A stretch of DNA of 64,000 nucleotides from Thalassotalea sp. G2M2-11 (GCF_017168195.1 NZ_JADNYL010000002.1:124001-188000); one strand, 5' to 3'. Shown: positions 27,573 to 37,644, counted from the stretch's first letter. A program made the numbers and translations. The notes: generated by a model not told the origin, from the sequence alone.

Positions 27573-27645
27573 GTAACTAGCGTGTGAATAAGTGAGATAT
27601 GAGAATTGAAGATACAACTGATATCAATAAAAATAGGTAAAGCCG

Positions 27646-29061
27646 TTACCTACTGTCTTTCATCTTGAGGCTGTTTAACTGACCCAACAGATATGAAAAA
27701 TTCTCTCCTTTGGGATAATTTCCTTTCGTCCAGCCTAGGCGAACAAAGACCACTTGCTCAGAAGGGATGATCATCACAGACTGTCCTCTATTGCCGTTCA
27801 TCGCATAAGCGTCTCTTGGCAAAGATGGCCAACGTGAATCAACTTCACCGTAGTTTAACCAAAACTGATAACCATAGCGTTTATCATTATTACTGCGATT
27901 AGGCGTTGTGGCATTCCTTATCCACTCTTTGGTTAACAACCTCTGCTGATTCGCTTTGCCCTGATTAACACTTCCTTGATTTAACATGAGTAAACCTAAG
28001 CGCGCCCAATCTCTTGCTGAACCATACAAATACGAACTACCAACAAAAACACCACTTGCATCGGTTTCTAACACACTGTTTTGCAACCCTAACGGAATAA
28101 AAAGCTCATTAAATAAAAAGTTAATCGCACTTTGTGTTGAATGACCAAACTGCTGATGGATAAAGCGCGCAAGTAAATTTGTGGTACCTGAAGAATATGA
28201 AAAATGCTCTCCTTTTGGTTCAATAACTGGGCTTGCCATTGCAACCTCTGAAGCGCTGTCTGCGGTAAATAACATATGGGTCGCATCACTGCCTGGCGCA
28301 TAGGTTTCATCAAATGCGAGCCCCGAGCTCATTTGTAATAAGTCCTGCAAACTAATCTGCTTGCGACGATCTTGTTGCCACTCTTGAAACAAATTATCGC
28401 GATCCATCGACACCATTCCTAATTGTGCCATTCGCCCCAGTAACATCGCCGTGACACTTTTTGTCATTGACCATCCCAATAGCGGTGTTGATGGAAAAAT
28501 ACCATCGCTATACGCTTCTGCAATGATTTCTCCATTTTTTACAATGACCATGGCGCGAGTATTCAACTCATTAGCATTATCTTGTGCAAGTAACTGTTTA
28601 AGTACCTGTTGCATAGTTGGCGCTATGGTCTCGACACTACTTCCTTCAGGCCAAGGTTTTGTTGAATCAGACAATGGCGGCGCAGTTAATGACACTAACG
28701 ATTTTTCGGCGCTATTTGATGTATTATTTTTTCCATTCACTAAGCTACAACCTTTCGCCTGAGTATATTGCGCTTTTACGGGAGCCATAGTGAATAAATT
28801 CGCCTGAGTAAATTTTAACTCATCGTCATAGTGTAAATTCACCCAGCGCGTGACCGGCGAATAGCTGGCTAAATCCTCCGCTATCTGTTGTGTGGAAAAG
28901 CCACTGATATAACGCGCTGAGCAGGCCAATTTTGCCGTTAAGCTGGTAGCCACTTTTATAGCATGGCCGGTATGCCATAAAGAAAAGCCTAAAGTATATG
29001 GCGCTAGTATCGCGATCACCGCAACACTAATCGCAATCGTGATTAACGTTTTTTTAAACAT
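27646..29061 (-). CDS. Exported serine hydrolase, class C beta-lactamase/esterase family
   Basis: 471 residues from ATG 29061. One N-terminal membrane or signal segment (TLITIAISVAVIAILAPYTL) is followed by the penicillin-binding-like fold. The nucleophile motif is S198-M-T-K201 in GWSMTKSVTAMLLG; a Tyr-containing motif HFSYSSGTTNLLARF and a late NGNRGQSVMIIPSEQ occupy the other active-site walls. The family includes esterases, 6-aminohexanoate-dimer hydrolases and peptidases as well as beta-lactamases. Context beside a TonB receptor suggests processing of an imported ester or amide, but that is inference. The frame is open 18 codons upstream. Confidence 0.85.
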   Translation of the reverse strand: MFKKTLITIAISVAVIAILAPYTLGFSLWHTGHAIKVATSLTAKLACSARYISGFSTQQIAEDLASYSPVTRWVNLHYDDELKFTQANLFTMAPVKAQYTQAKGCSLVNGKNNTSNSAEKSLVSLTAPPLSDSTKPWPEGSSVETIAPTMQQVLKQLLAQDNANELNTRAMVIVKNGEIIAEAYSDGIFPSTPLLGWSMTKSVTAMLLGRMAQLGMVSMDRDNLFQEWQQDRRKQISLQDLLQMSSGLAFDETYAPGSDATHMLFTADSASEVAMASPVIEPKGEHFSYSSGTTNLLARFIHQQFGHSTQSAINFLFNELFIPLGLQNSVLETDASGVFVGSSYLYGSARDWARLGLLMLNQGSVNQGKANQQRLLTKEWIRNATTPNRSNNDKRYGYQFWLNYGEVDSRWPSLPRDAYAMNGNRGQSVMIIPSEQVVFVRLGWTKGNYPKGENFSYLLGQLNSLKMKDSR

Positions 29062-29152
29062 AGTTATTATTGTGAGTAAATGATTGAATAAAGCAAAGGC
29101 TTGAATAATTTGCATTATTCAAGCCTTAATAGTTAACGTCTAATGCTCTATA

Positions 29153-31753
29153 TTAAAAAGAGTATTTAACATCAATACCACCTTCGATACCCCGGTTGAT
29201 CCGGCCATGCGGTACTCCTAAAACATCGGCAGCATAACCACCAATCGACATCATATAACGCTTATCTAATAAGTTTTTACCCCAAATGCCTATTTCTAAA
29301 CTGTCGTCTTGAGAGGTCCAAGAAAAACGCGCATTTAAATCTTCACGATCAATAAAGTAAGCATCTATCGATTTTTTATACTCTTCCAAACCTGCTTGTT
29401 TATCATTAACATTTTCGACAAAAACAAAATCGACATGTAAGTTGGTATTACCTAAGCCTAAATCAGGGATCCAGTTTATTGTCGCGGTATAATTAGTTGC
29501 CGCATCAATTGAAGTTTTCTGCGCTTGAATTAGCTCACCTTCACCGTTATAAAAGTCAGGTGTAAAGGTGTCGGTACTTCTAATTTCAGAGACTACACCT
29601 AAGCGAAGGTTTGGCGTCACATTCCAACGAATATCAAACTCAAGCCCTGTAATTTCACGATCTTCATTAATAATGGTTGGCACCGCTTGTAAACTATCAG
29701 GCGTTTTTGATGAAATAGGATGTTGTAAGTTATCAAGCTCTAGATAATAACCACTGACATTAGCCACGACTTGATCCCAAAGTACCGCTTTATAACCAAT
29801 TTCATAGTTAGTGGTTTCTTCCGGCTCAAATGGCTGCTTGCTCGGCGTCAGTGAATCAAAACCACCCGATTTATAGCCAGTTGAATATGAGGCAAAGATC
29901 ATTTGATCATCATCTAACTGATAACTTGAGACTAGACGCCCCGTTACCTGCCCCCAAGAATCTTTCGCTGCTAAATCTACTTGCGGGAAGATAATATTAT
30001 TAACCCCAGGACGTACTTGCGCAAAATCTGTTTGAGGTATAAACCAACTAAAGTCTTTCTCATCATTGGAGTAGCGTAAGCCACCAATTAAATGCCACTT
30101 ATCACTGAGTGAATAATCAACATCAGCGTAGACGCCCCAGTTAGTAAAATCACCGGTGTTGGTAATTGTTTCACGCCAAAACTGTCCCGAGTAACTTGGA
30201 CCAAAAACTTCAGGAAAACCCATCGCTTGCGCCACTATGTCATAGGTTAAATCACCAGTTGCATCGACAATATCACCAGATAAAGGCGCACCCGGCATAC
30301 CAATAGCAGCCATAATATCACTACCAAAGCCCAGAACATTCAATGCATTGGCCCATTCACCACTGTTCCATAAATGGTTTAAAGGAAAACCATTTAATTG
30401 ATAAAAAGTATCAACGGCGCCAGCGAAGGTAACTCCAGGGCCAAAAGCTGCTGCGGCATGGGCATCAGTATTACCACCTATAGTGTTGGCAACCTGTTCT
30501 CCAATTCCCATTTTGATCTGATTATTTAATTCTCCAGTGATCAACCTTGCTGCACTGTCAGCCGTTACCGTTAAATGCGTGACTTGTTTCACTTTCTCTT
30601 TCGAGTATGAAAAGCCAGCAACCGCATTAATATCATTGGTCAGGTAGTTAAACTGGAGCTCTGAGTATAGGATGTCAGAATCTTCATGATTAATAGTGTC
30701 AAAATAGCGAGTGATATCCGCTGTGCCATCTTCATCCTGACGATTAAAAGTTTGCCACTCTCGATAACTTACAATATATTTCATCGACAGTTCATTATTA
30801 AAGTCATGCGTTAACTTGGCAATAACTCCCGTCATATCACGCGTTTCTTTGCCATCATCAACATCATTTTCAGCTTTTGACTTAAAAGGATCGCCCTTGC
30901 TATATGAATATTCACTGATACCAACGGCCATTGATGGTGCTTGATTAAGGTTATCCCAATCATAGGAGAGTTGAAAATGTGTACTTGGCGAAATATCCCA
31001 TAACATGGCAATGCGGGCAGATTCATGATGAACTTCGCCTAAGTCCCATATCTTATCCGACTGATTCCACGCAGGCTTGGCAATATTATCAACAATGCCG
31101 TCTTGTGATGTGGTGATATAGTTTGCTCTAACAAAAACATTATCACTTGCTGGAAGGTTAACCATGGCTTCATAACGTTGCAAATTATCTTTACCAAACG
31201 TGCCTTTTACAAAGCCCTCAAATTCTTCATGAGGTGCATTAGGCAATACATTGACGACCCCCATCGCCGCATTACGACCAAACAGCGTACCTTGAGGGCC
31301 TTTTAACACTTCAATACGAGAAATATCAGAAAACATCACATTATGAGCAGCTTGCGGCATGTAGACATCATCAAAAAAAGAAGCGGATGATGGATCACCA
31401 CCGACACTTATCGTTGAACTTTCGATACCACGCATCTTAACCCCATCCTGCGTCATGGTACCGTCACCAAATTCAAAGCCTGGAATAAACTTATCCACTT
31501 CACTTAATAACACAGAACCACTTTCTTCGACTAATTCAGCGCTCACCGTACCCACGGTAACCGGCACTTTTAATACGTTTTGCACACGCTTTTGCGCAGT
31601 AACTGTCACGACTTCCACACTAGATTCTGCTTCAGTATTATCCGCTTGTTGTGCAATTGCAGCGACAGGCATAACTAACGTGCCAGCTAATATCGCTTTA
31701 GTGATCACATTCAGTGATACCTTGTTTTGTGTCTTATTTGATTTGCTATACAT
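29153..31753 (-). CDS. TonB-dependent outer-membrane receptor
   Basis: 866 residues from ATG 31753, chosen because AGGGGAG lies about 9 bases upstream. A signal peptide ends near AAIAQQ; the TonB box is in VEVVTVTAQKR. The plug domain shows GVKMRGIESSTISVGG and VLKGPQGTLFGRNAAMGVVN, and the beta-barrel ends in the terminal aromatic YSF. A long, glycine- and alanine-rich loop (about residues 420-530) is likely extracellular. No siderophore genes are near; the neighbouring symporter, dehydrogenases and hydrolase favour an organic substrate. Confidence 0.92.
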   Translation of the reverse strand: MYSKSNKTQNKVSLNVITKAILAGTLVMPVAAIAQQADNTEAESSVEVVTVTAQKRVQNVLKVPVTVGTVSAELVEESGSVLLSEVDKFIPGFEFGDGTMTQDGVKMRGIESSTISVGGDPSSASFFDDVYMPQAAHNVMFSDISRIEVLKGPQGTLFGRNAAMGVVNVLPNAPHEEFEGFVKGTFGKDNLQRYEAMVNLPASDNVFVRANYITTSQDGIVDNIAKPAWNQSDKIWDLGEVHHESARIAMLWDISPSTHFQLSYDWDNLNQAPSMAVGISEYSYSKGDPFKSKAENDVDDGKETRDMTGVIAKLTHDFNNELSMKYIVSYREWQTFNRQDEDGTADITRYFDTINHEDSDILYSELQFNYLTNDINAVAGFSYSKEKVKQVTHLTVTADSAARLITGELNNQIKMGIGEQVANTIGGNTDAHAAAAFGPGVTFAGAVDTFYQLNGFPLNHLWNSGEWANALNVLGFGSDIMAAIGMPGAPLSGDIVDATGDLTYDIVAQAMGFPEVFGPSYSGQFWRETITNTGDFTNWGVYADVDYSLSDKWHLIGGLRYSNDEKDFSWFIPQTDFAQVRPGVNNIIFPQVDLAAKDSWGQVTGRLVSSYQLDDDQMIFASYSTGYKSGGFDSLTPSKQPFEPEETTNYEIGYKAVLWDQVVANVSGYYLELDNLQHPISSKTPDSLQAVPTIINEDREITGLEFDIRWNVTPNLRLGVVSEIRSTDTFTPDFYNGEGELIQAQKTSIDAATNYTATINWIPDLGLGNTNLHVDFVFVENVNDKQAGLEEYKKSIDAYFIDREDLNARFSWTSQDDSLEIGIWGKNLLDKRYMMSIGGYAADVLGVPHGRINRGIEGGIDVKYSF

Positions 31754-31861
31754 AACATTAGCTCCCCTAACTCTCATTAATACTTATCGTTGTTTTTATC
31801 ATGTTGTCATTATTTTATGTGTATTGTTGGCAATATGCTTACTCGCCCTAGCTACTCATCA

Positions 31862-32644
31862 TTAAGTAAATTCTTGTTTAGCGCTTTTGGTCATCAATTT
31901 CAAATAAATACTAGGCACCAATGCATTCAGCCAATACGCTATTTTGGCTACCTTACCCAGATAAAGTTTTCGCTGTTTTTTCGCCGTTGCTTTGAGTATT
32001 TTTTCTGCGGCAATATTGGGCGCAATTTGCTCACCATTGGTTTGCTTTTTCATGGCGCCAGGCGATGAAATACCGCTATTGACTTGTGCGGTGAGCTCAG
32101 GTCTGGATTTAACAAATGATGGACAAACAACTGTCACAGACACATCTGACAATTCACTTTCAAGTGATAGAAAAAAACCTTCCATTGCGTGTTTACTGGC
32201 ACTATAAGCTGAGCGACCATACAAAGGTGCGTAACCAGCGACACTGGATATCGCGACAATTTGCCCTTTAGTTTTCAATAAATATGGCAAGCACATACGT
32301 GTGAGTTCAACACTAGCAGTAAAATTGACGGCCATAATAGTGTTAAAGGTTTGTGCACCAAGCTGTTCAAAGGTACTCATATGAGTGATACCGGCATTAT
32401 TAATTAACACATCAATTGCGCCGAAGGTCTCAATAACTTGTGTGACTGCCGCTGACAGCGCCGAGTTATCAGTAATATCAACTTGTAACGGTAACAATTG
32501 CTTATTGGCTAATAAGCCCTCAATGTGTAAATCTAATGCGGCTATGTTAGCGCCTGTTGCAAGTAACTGTTCAATGAGTGCAGCAGCTAAACCACCTGCA
32601 CCACCGGTGATCACAACCGTTTTGCCCGAAAAGTGTTTATGCAT
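31862..32644 (-). CDS. Short-chain dehydrogenase/reductase (SDR)
   Basis: 260 residues from ATG 32644. Classical SDR: cofactor motif TGGAGGLAAALIEQL, NNAG motif (INNAGITHMS), catalytic Ser in ISSVAGYAP and the YSASKHA Tyr-Lys pair. The C-terminus is basic and hydrophobic (YWLNALVPSIYLKLM), as in SDRs that associate with membranes or act on lipids and steroids. The start overlaps the MFS stop by 8 bases. The substrate is not determinable; oxidoreduction of an alcohol/ketone is expected. Confidence 0.9.
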   Translation of the reverse strand: MHKHFSGKTVVITGGAGGLAAALIEQLLATGANIAALDLHIEGLLANKQLLPLQVDITDNSALSAAVTQVIETFGAIDVLINNAGITHMSTFEQLGAQTFNTIMAVNFTASVELTRMCLPYLLKTKGQIVAISSVAGYAPLYGRSAYSASKHAMEGFFLSLESELSDVSVTVVCPSFVKSRPELTAQVNSGISSPGAMKKQTNGEQIAPNIAAEKILKATAKKQRKLYLGKVAKIAYWLNALVPSIYLKLMTKSAKQEFT

Positions 32645-33827
32645 GTTCAAATCCTTGTAACTGCCTGATAGCTGTGAGCAAGTAAAAACAACTAAGCGCA
32701 CTCAAGACAATAATTAATGCCATCACTTGCAGTGCAATACTTGGCGAATACACTTGTGCAATCCCTCCGGCTAAGATACCGCTAAGCGCCGGCACACATT
32801 GACTGATAATACTGTAAAAACTCATGATCCGGCCTCGATGGAACTCAGGTGAGTAATGTTGCAAGCCTGCGACAATAAAACTCACCGCAATGCCTCCGCA
32901 TGCGCCAGAAATCAGTAAGGTGATCACAGAGAAAGCTAACTGTTCCGTAACACCTAAATAGGCAACACCACTACCGGCAATAAAAATAGCAAACATCAAG
33001 GTTTTACCTAAATGCCCTTTATCTTTAATACCCATTGCGATGACGCCACCAACAATCAACGCGATAGCAATTAAACTTAAATAATAGCCTTGTGCTATTT
33101 CACTTAAGCCTAGTTGGTTTTTCGCAATCGACGGCAGTAACACTTGCATCGGCCCCATCAGTAAATAAGTTACCATCGCAAGTACAAGAAAAGGCGCGGT
33201 TAATGACGATGCTTTAACAATCTCTAAGGTATGAGCAACTTCTTTGAACACCCCTTGAGTGACCTTAGCCTGATGAGCAATCTTTAAAGGGATAAGGATT
33301 AATGATGACAATGCAAATAACGCCCCTGCACACATAAACACTGCTTGCCAATCAAAATTTACTTTCACTTGTTGAAGTAACATAGGGGCTAAACCAAAAC
33401 CCGACATCACCATTAAATTCAGTGCTATCGATGCCCCCGCTAATTTTTTTCCCTTAACATAATAAGGTAAAGTAGCAAAACGAGCTGGGGCGACAAACGA
33501 CCAACCAATGCCAGAAAATAATGCCGCCATCAATAATAATGATTGCCTGATGGCTAATTCACTATTGGCAGCAAATGCTAAAATAGCAATGCTAATAAAA
33601 AAGCTGTTCTGAGCAACAAGGAGTACTTTTCGCGGCGAATAACGATCGCAATAAGCACCAGCAAACCACCCTAAAATCAATGGTGGACCAAAACATAATC
33701 CATAGCCAATGCCTGCAAGCGCACTAGAGTCAAACCACTCAAGCGCTAAAAAAATGATCGAATAATTGACCATGTGCCCAGCAATAAACGCCAGTAAGCA
33801 CGAAATTAAAAAGCTATATAATGGCAT
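32637..33827 (-). CDS. MFS transporter
   Basis: 396 residues with 12 membrane helices. The loop 2-3 motif is seen in GWFAGAYCDRYSPRKVL, and a central cytoplasmic loop (KIAHQAKVTQGVFKEVAHT) separates the two halves. It resembles the MFS_3/EntS-like group (ILGWFAGAY, FHRGRIMSFYSI). It starts 1 base after the preceding gene ends. Export of a product or intermediate of this operon is plausible, and import cannot be excluded. Confidence 0.87.
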   Translation of the reverse strand: MPLYSFLISCLLAFIAGHMVNYSIIFLALEWFDSSALAGIGYGLCFGPPLILGWFAGAYCDRYSPRKVLLVAQNSFFISIAILAFAANSELAIRQSLLLMAALFSGIGWSFVAPARFATLPYYVKGKKLAGASIALNLMVMSGFGLAPMLLQQVKVNFDWQAVFMCAGALFALSSLILIPLKIAHQAKVTQGVFKEVAHTLEIVKASSLTAPFLVLAMVTYLLMGPMQVLLPSIAKNQLGLSEIAQGYYLSLIAIALIVGGVIAMGIKDKGHLGKTLMFAIFIAGSGVAYLGVTEQLAFSVITLLISGACGGIAVSFIVAGLQHYSPEFHRGRIMSFYSIISQCVPALSGILAGGIAQVYSPSIALQVMALIIVLSALSCFYLLTAIRQLQGFEHA

Positions 33828-33828
33828 A

Positions 33829-35661
33829 TTAATTAGCGTGTTTATTGTGAGTTAAGCGATCATTGCGATCTTTGTCTGAATCAACATTAGGTCGAATGCG
33901 GATCAGTGTCGGCTGGGCGTCTTCAATATGCCAACTGGGAAAACTTGAATTAGTGGTAAAAACCTCTCCAGAAGGTGCAATTTCAACATCACGAGTAAAG
34001 GATACCCGTTTAGGTAAGGGATAATGTGTCCACTTTTGTTTATCAATTTCATAACTATACAGAGCATCAGAGGTATTACCGTTTACCCAAACAATATCGC
34101 GTTTTTTGTCAACATTAAGTGAATATGGCGTCTCACTACCCGCAGGATAAACCGGCAATGGATATTGAGTAAAAGTTTCAGTATTAGGATCAAACTTAAC
34201 GATCATCGATTCAGGAAATGCGGCAATCCACAAATTGCCTTTTGAATCGCTTCTTAAGCGTCTAGGCCCAATAAATGGCGTGTCATACATAGTAACTTTT
34301 AAGGTTTTATGATCAATTTTCCCAATAGAGTCGGCATGTAAACGGGCAAACCAAACATCGCCATTAGGCGTGAGATCAATTCCATAAGGTAATGGTACGC
34401 CGGTTGATTTTTCGTCAATTGAAAACCAGTTAGCCAGTGGTAAGCCCCAATCCATTAATTTTAAAATAATGCCCATCCCTGACACCGTCAGCTTTTCTCG
34501 GGTACTTCGATTGGGTAAATCGAACATAGTAAAGCGTTGCGCTTTACGATCGAACATCGCGACTTGATTAGATAATGCCATGGTAAACCAGACACGATCT
34601 TGCTTATCCACCCGTAAAGTATGTGGATAATAACCTTCATCCATAGGGTGATTAGTGAACGTTTTAGTGACCGGATCAAACTCCACTAATCGTTGTTGAT
34701 AAGAGGTAGTAATAAAAATATGGCCATCTATCGGTGATTCAGCAAAAGAGTGAACGCCTGCAAAAGCTTCATGCTTAGGAAAATCACTTAACCGCTTCCC
34801 CATCAAGCCACCATGTTTATCGGATTGTTCTCGTTTTAATTTATAAACAACAAATTCACCCGTATTAGGATTAATTTCATACAAACGATCTTGTAAGTTA
34901 TCGCCGACATACACTAAGCCATTAGAGTGATAAAGTAAGTCATGCATCTGGGAAAACGCATCACCGAGGGGCCATTCGGTCATTGCTGTATGCTGTAAAT
35001 GCTTTTTCCACGGAGTGCCTTTAGGGATCAACTCAGGATTGTTATACAAACGTCCATATTCATCAGATAACAATTGAGGCAACTGCTCTTGTGCCTCGTC
35101 ATGTAATCTTGAACCATAACCAATCATACGATAAATCACTTTTTCCCACTGCTCTGTTGGCCGTGGACGACGGAAAAAGTGCGAGCCTTGTTGGTGACAA
35201 AAACCACATTGCATAATATAACTTTGCTTGAGTTTCTCATCATTATTTAAGTTTAGCGCCGCCAACCAAGTATTTGCGGGTCTTGACTCTGCACGAGCTA
35301 ATACATCGTTAAACAAATGCATCGCGATAGTTTTATTCTCACCTTGCGCTAGAACAAAAGTTACATCCCGATACTCTGGTTTACGTAACCTGACACGTAC
35401 GGCTTGTTCATGATATTGCTCAAAGGTTACCTGCCCTTGCTCATCGGTAAATAAGGTAAAGCTGGCATCAGAAATATTGACAATGTGCTCTGGCGGATAA
35501 CCTTGATCAGATCTGTCTAAGGTATGCCCCTGCACAGGAGTTTGCATCACCATCACATTCGCTAATGGCTTACCCGCGGCATTGGTAACGGTAATGGTTT
35601 TAGCTGATAGCGTATTAATACCGCATAAAAATACCAGCATTAGTGGTAAGAACTTACTCAT
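33829..35661 (-). CDS. Secreted CarboxypepD_reg-like / cytochrome c / Vgb-type beta-propeller fusion
   Basis: 610 residues from ATG 35661. A signal peptide (MSKFLPLMLVFLCGINTLSA) is followed by a transthyretin-like beta-sandwich (about 22-110, TITVTNAAGKPLANVMV). A heme c attachment motif C152-G-F-C155-H156 follows in a cytochrome-like segment (to about 200). The rest is a beta-propeller with repeated blades (HEAFAGVHSFAESPIDGHIF, PHTLRVDKQDRVWFTMAL, PYGIDLTPNGDVWFARL, SLNVDKKRDIVWVNG) of the virginiamycin B lyase/SMP-30 kind. A periplasmic lactonase, lyase or dehydrogenase coupled to electron transfer is possible. It overlaps the epimerase gene by 8 bases. Confidence 0.82.
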   Translation of the reverse strand: MSKFLPLMLVFLCGINTLSAKTITVTNAAGKPLANVMVMQTPVQGHTLDRSDQGYPPEHIVNISDASFTLFTDEQGQVTFEQYHEQAVRVRLRKPEYRDVTFVLAQGENKTIAMHLFNDVLARAESRPANTWLAALNLNNDEKLKQSYIMQCGFCHQQGSHFFRRPRPTEQWEKVIYRMIGYGSRLHDEAQEQLPQLLSDEYGRLYNNPELIPKGTPWKKHLQHTAMTEWPLGDAFSQMHDLLYHSNGLVYVGDNLQDRLYEINPNTGEFVVYKLKREQSDKHGGLMGKRLSDFPKHEAFAGVHSFAESPIDGHIFITTSYQQRLVEFDPVTKTFTNHPMDEGYYPHTLRVDKQDRVWFTMALSNQVAMFDRKAQRFTMFDLPNRSTREKLTVSGMGIILKLMDWGLPLANWFSIDEKSTGVPLPYGIDLTPNGDVWFARLHADSIGKIDHKTLKVTMYDTPFIGPRRLRSDSKGNLWIAAFPESMIVKFDPNTETFTQYPLPVYPAGSETPYSLNVDKKRDIVWVNGNTSDALYSYEIDKQKWTHYPLPKRVSFTRDVEIAPSGEVFTTNSSFPSWHIEDAQPTLIRIRPNVDSDKDRNDRLTHNKHAN

Positions 35662-36616
35662 GTTCAGCTTCCTGTTGATGTGCAATAAACGCCGCCAACG
35701 CTTGCAACGAAGTGTATCTGGGCTGATGTTTAAACGTTGATTTAATTTTATTATTCGCTAACACGGGACGGTATTTAATAAACTTGACTTGTTCAGGGCC
35801 GTATTGGGTTAAACCCAAAGGTTTGGCAACAGCCAGCACCGCTTGTATTAAGAATGCGGGTAACGGTAAATATGTTTTATCTAAAATATTGGCAATTTCT
35901 TTGACACTCAGCGTGCCATCACCCGCAATATTGAATTCACCGATCAGATCAGAATTAAGCCCTTCGATTAGATAATCAACCACATCTTCTGACCAAATAA
36001 AATTAAAAGGGCCTGGATAACCCAAAACACCGGTGAGCATTTTTTGGTTAAAAAAATCAACGATAGGACCAGAAAAATCAGGACCTAATATGGTACCGGG
36101 ACGAAAAACAATTTGCTTAAGCTCGGGATGCTGTTGACGATATTTCGCCATAATCGCTTCAACCTTCGCTTTATGTGCGGAATAAAAATAATCATTATTG
36201 CCCATAGTGGGGCGAGTCTCTGAAATTTCATGAATATTTTCAGGATAATAGCCATAAGCAGCGCCACTGGTGGTAACAATAAATTTCTCGACACCAATAC
36301 CAACACTGGCTTCAAGCAACTTTTCAGTTGCGACGACATCAATTTGATACGCCTTTTCCCGAGGCAGTTGCGCCGAAATTTGTAAGATTGAGGCTAAATG
36401 GATGACTTTGTTTGGTTTAATTTGCTCAACCCATTGAATAAAGTCGGGCGTGCTAATATCCATCATTTGATAAGTGACTTGCTGACTAGCCTCTAACAAG
36501 TGAAACGGCGAGTCTTTGATATCCGTGGCGAAAAGTTTAATCTTTGGGTCTAACGCTAACTTTTCAATTAACTTGCAACCTAGGCTTCCTGCTGCTCCTG
36601 TAACTAATACTCTCAT
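35654..36616 (-). CDS. NAD-dependent epimerase/dehydratase-family (extended SDR) protein
   Basis: 320 residues. It starts MRVLVTGAAGSLGCKLIEKL with the GxxGxxG cofactor motif; the acidic D residue of ATDIKDS fits NAD preference. The catalytic set is TTSGAAYGY and YSAHKAKVE. The family covers sugar-nucleotide epimerases, dihydroflavonol reductases and 3-beta-hydroxysteroid dehydrogenases. No sugar-nucleotide genes accompany it, so a small organic or steroid-like alcohol is a fair guess. Its ATG overlaps the symporter stop (ATGA). Confidence 0.88.
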   Translation of the reverse strand: MRVLVTGAAGSLGCKLIEKLALDPKIKLFATDIKDSPFHLLEASQQVTYQMMDISTPDFIQWVEQIKPNKVIHLASILQISAQLPREKAYQIDVVATEKLLEASVGIGVEKFIVTTSGAAYGYYPENIHEISETRPTMGNNDYFYSAHKAKVEAIMAKYRQQHPELKQIVFRPGTILGPDFSGPIVDFFNQKMLTGVLGYPGPFNFIWSEDVVDYLIEGLNSDLIGEFNIAGDGTLSVKEIANILDKTYLPLPAFLIQAVLAVAKPLGLTQYGPEQVKFIKYRPVLANNKIKSTFKHQPRYTSLQALAAFIAHQQEAEHE

Positions 36617-37533
36617 GAATAACTCTTACAAATAGTAGGGTTGGTAGGCTCTTTCCACCCATTAAATAACAAGGCAACAACAAGGCCTGAAGCAATATGC
36701 CAAGTACCCCAAAATGCACAAATAAGCGCCATGCCAGGCTCCGCATTAAATTGTGTAAAAACAATAGCAATTGCTAAAGACGAATTTTGCATACCAACTT
36801 CTATCGTCGTGGCTTTAATATCACGCACCTTAAGCTTGGCGTACTTACCGGCAGAAAAACCAAGCAAAAAAGCAATCGCGTTATGGATCAGCACTAAGGT
36901 AAAAATTAAGCCAAAGTGACTCATAAAAGCGTCTTGATTTCGATAAATAGCGACAAAAACAAATGCAAATAATGCTAAGAGACTAGTGACTTTCAAAAGC
37001 TTATGTAATGGTTTAGCAAACTTAGGTGCTAACTGTTTCATCGTCAGCCCTAACAATAACGGCAAGGCTAATATCAGCACTAAATTAATAAATAACGCGG
37101 TAGCGCTGACATCAATTGCCGTCATTAAGGCTGAGGTATTAGGATTAATCGATGACCAAAAAACAAAATTAACTGGCAACATAAAGGTAGCAAGCGCACT
37201 AGCAGCAGCAGTCATAGAGATTGATAATGCCGTATTACCTTTGGACAAATGGGTAACAAAATTTGATATTGCACCTCCGGGACATGAGGCTACTAAAATC
37301 ATGCCTAATTCAATCCCCGCAGGTAGATCTAGCACTAAAGTGATCATGGCAGTGGTTGCTGGCAAGGCAATAAACTGAGCTAATAACCCAGCAACAATAG
37401 CTTTAGGCATTTTTAAAACAGCTTTAAAATCACGCCATTGAATATCGAGCGCAACCCCTAAAATCATGCTTGCTAGTACGAGACTTAGCAACCATTGACT
37501 GTTTGCATCATAATAAACTTGCCCAACTTCCAT
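36613..37533 (-). CDS. Bile acid:sodium symporter (BASS) family transporter
   Basis: 306 residues, nine or ten membrane helices. Family features are ILVASCPGGAISNFVTHLSKG (sodium site) and TIEVGMQNSSLAIAIVFTQF (second crossover helix). Members carry bile acids, pyruvate, pantoate or other organic anions with sodium. It is the first gene of the coupled operon epimerase - propeller - MFS - SDR. GGCGAG precedes the ATG. The compound carried is unknown. Confidence 0.9.
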   Translation of the reverse strand: MEVGQVYYDANSQWLLSLVLASMILGVALDIQWRDFKAVLKMPKAIVAGLLAQFIALPATTAMITLVLDLPAGIELGMILVASCPGGAISNFVTHLSKGNTALSISMTAAASALATFMLPVNFVFWSSINPNTSALMTAIDVSATALFINLVLILALPLLLGLTMKQLAPKFAKPLHKLLKVTSLLALFAFVFVAIYRNQDAFMSHFGLIFTLVLIHNAIAFLLGFSAGKYAKLKVRDIKATTIEVGMQNSSLAIAIVFTQFNAEPGMALICAFWGTWHIASGLVVALLFNGWKEPTNPTICKSYS

Positions 37534-37601
37534 AAACTCGCCATCAATTATTTAACTACTACTAATTTAGAGTAGCTAATAGCAAAAGTAATGACACTAG
37601 A

Positions 37602-37644
37602 TGCCAAATAAATTGGCACATGAAGTTAATAACAAATGTTATTA
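37602..37644. promoter_or_regulatory. Two inverted repeats upstream of the BASS operon
   Basis: TGCCAA-ATAAA-TTGGCA (37602-37618) and TAATAACA-AA-TGTTATTA (37627-37644) lie between the end of the AraC gene and the operon start. The second includes the AraC stop codon. They may be regulator-binding sites; no clear terminator T tract follows. Confidence 0.45.

Noticed and set aside
27646-29061. Antibiotic resistance beta-lactamase
   Set aside because: The protein has the class C-like fold, but the YSSGTT and NRGQ motifs differ from true AmpC (YxN, KTG), and the context is metabolic.
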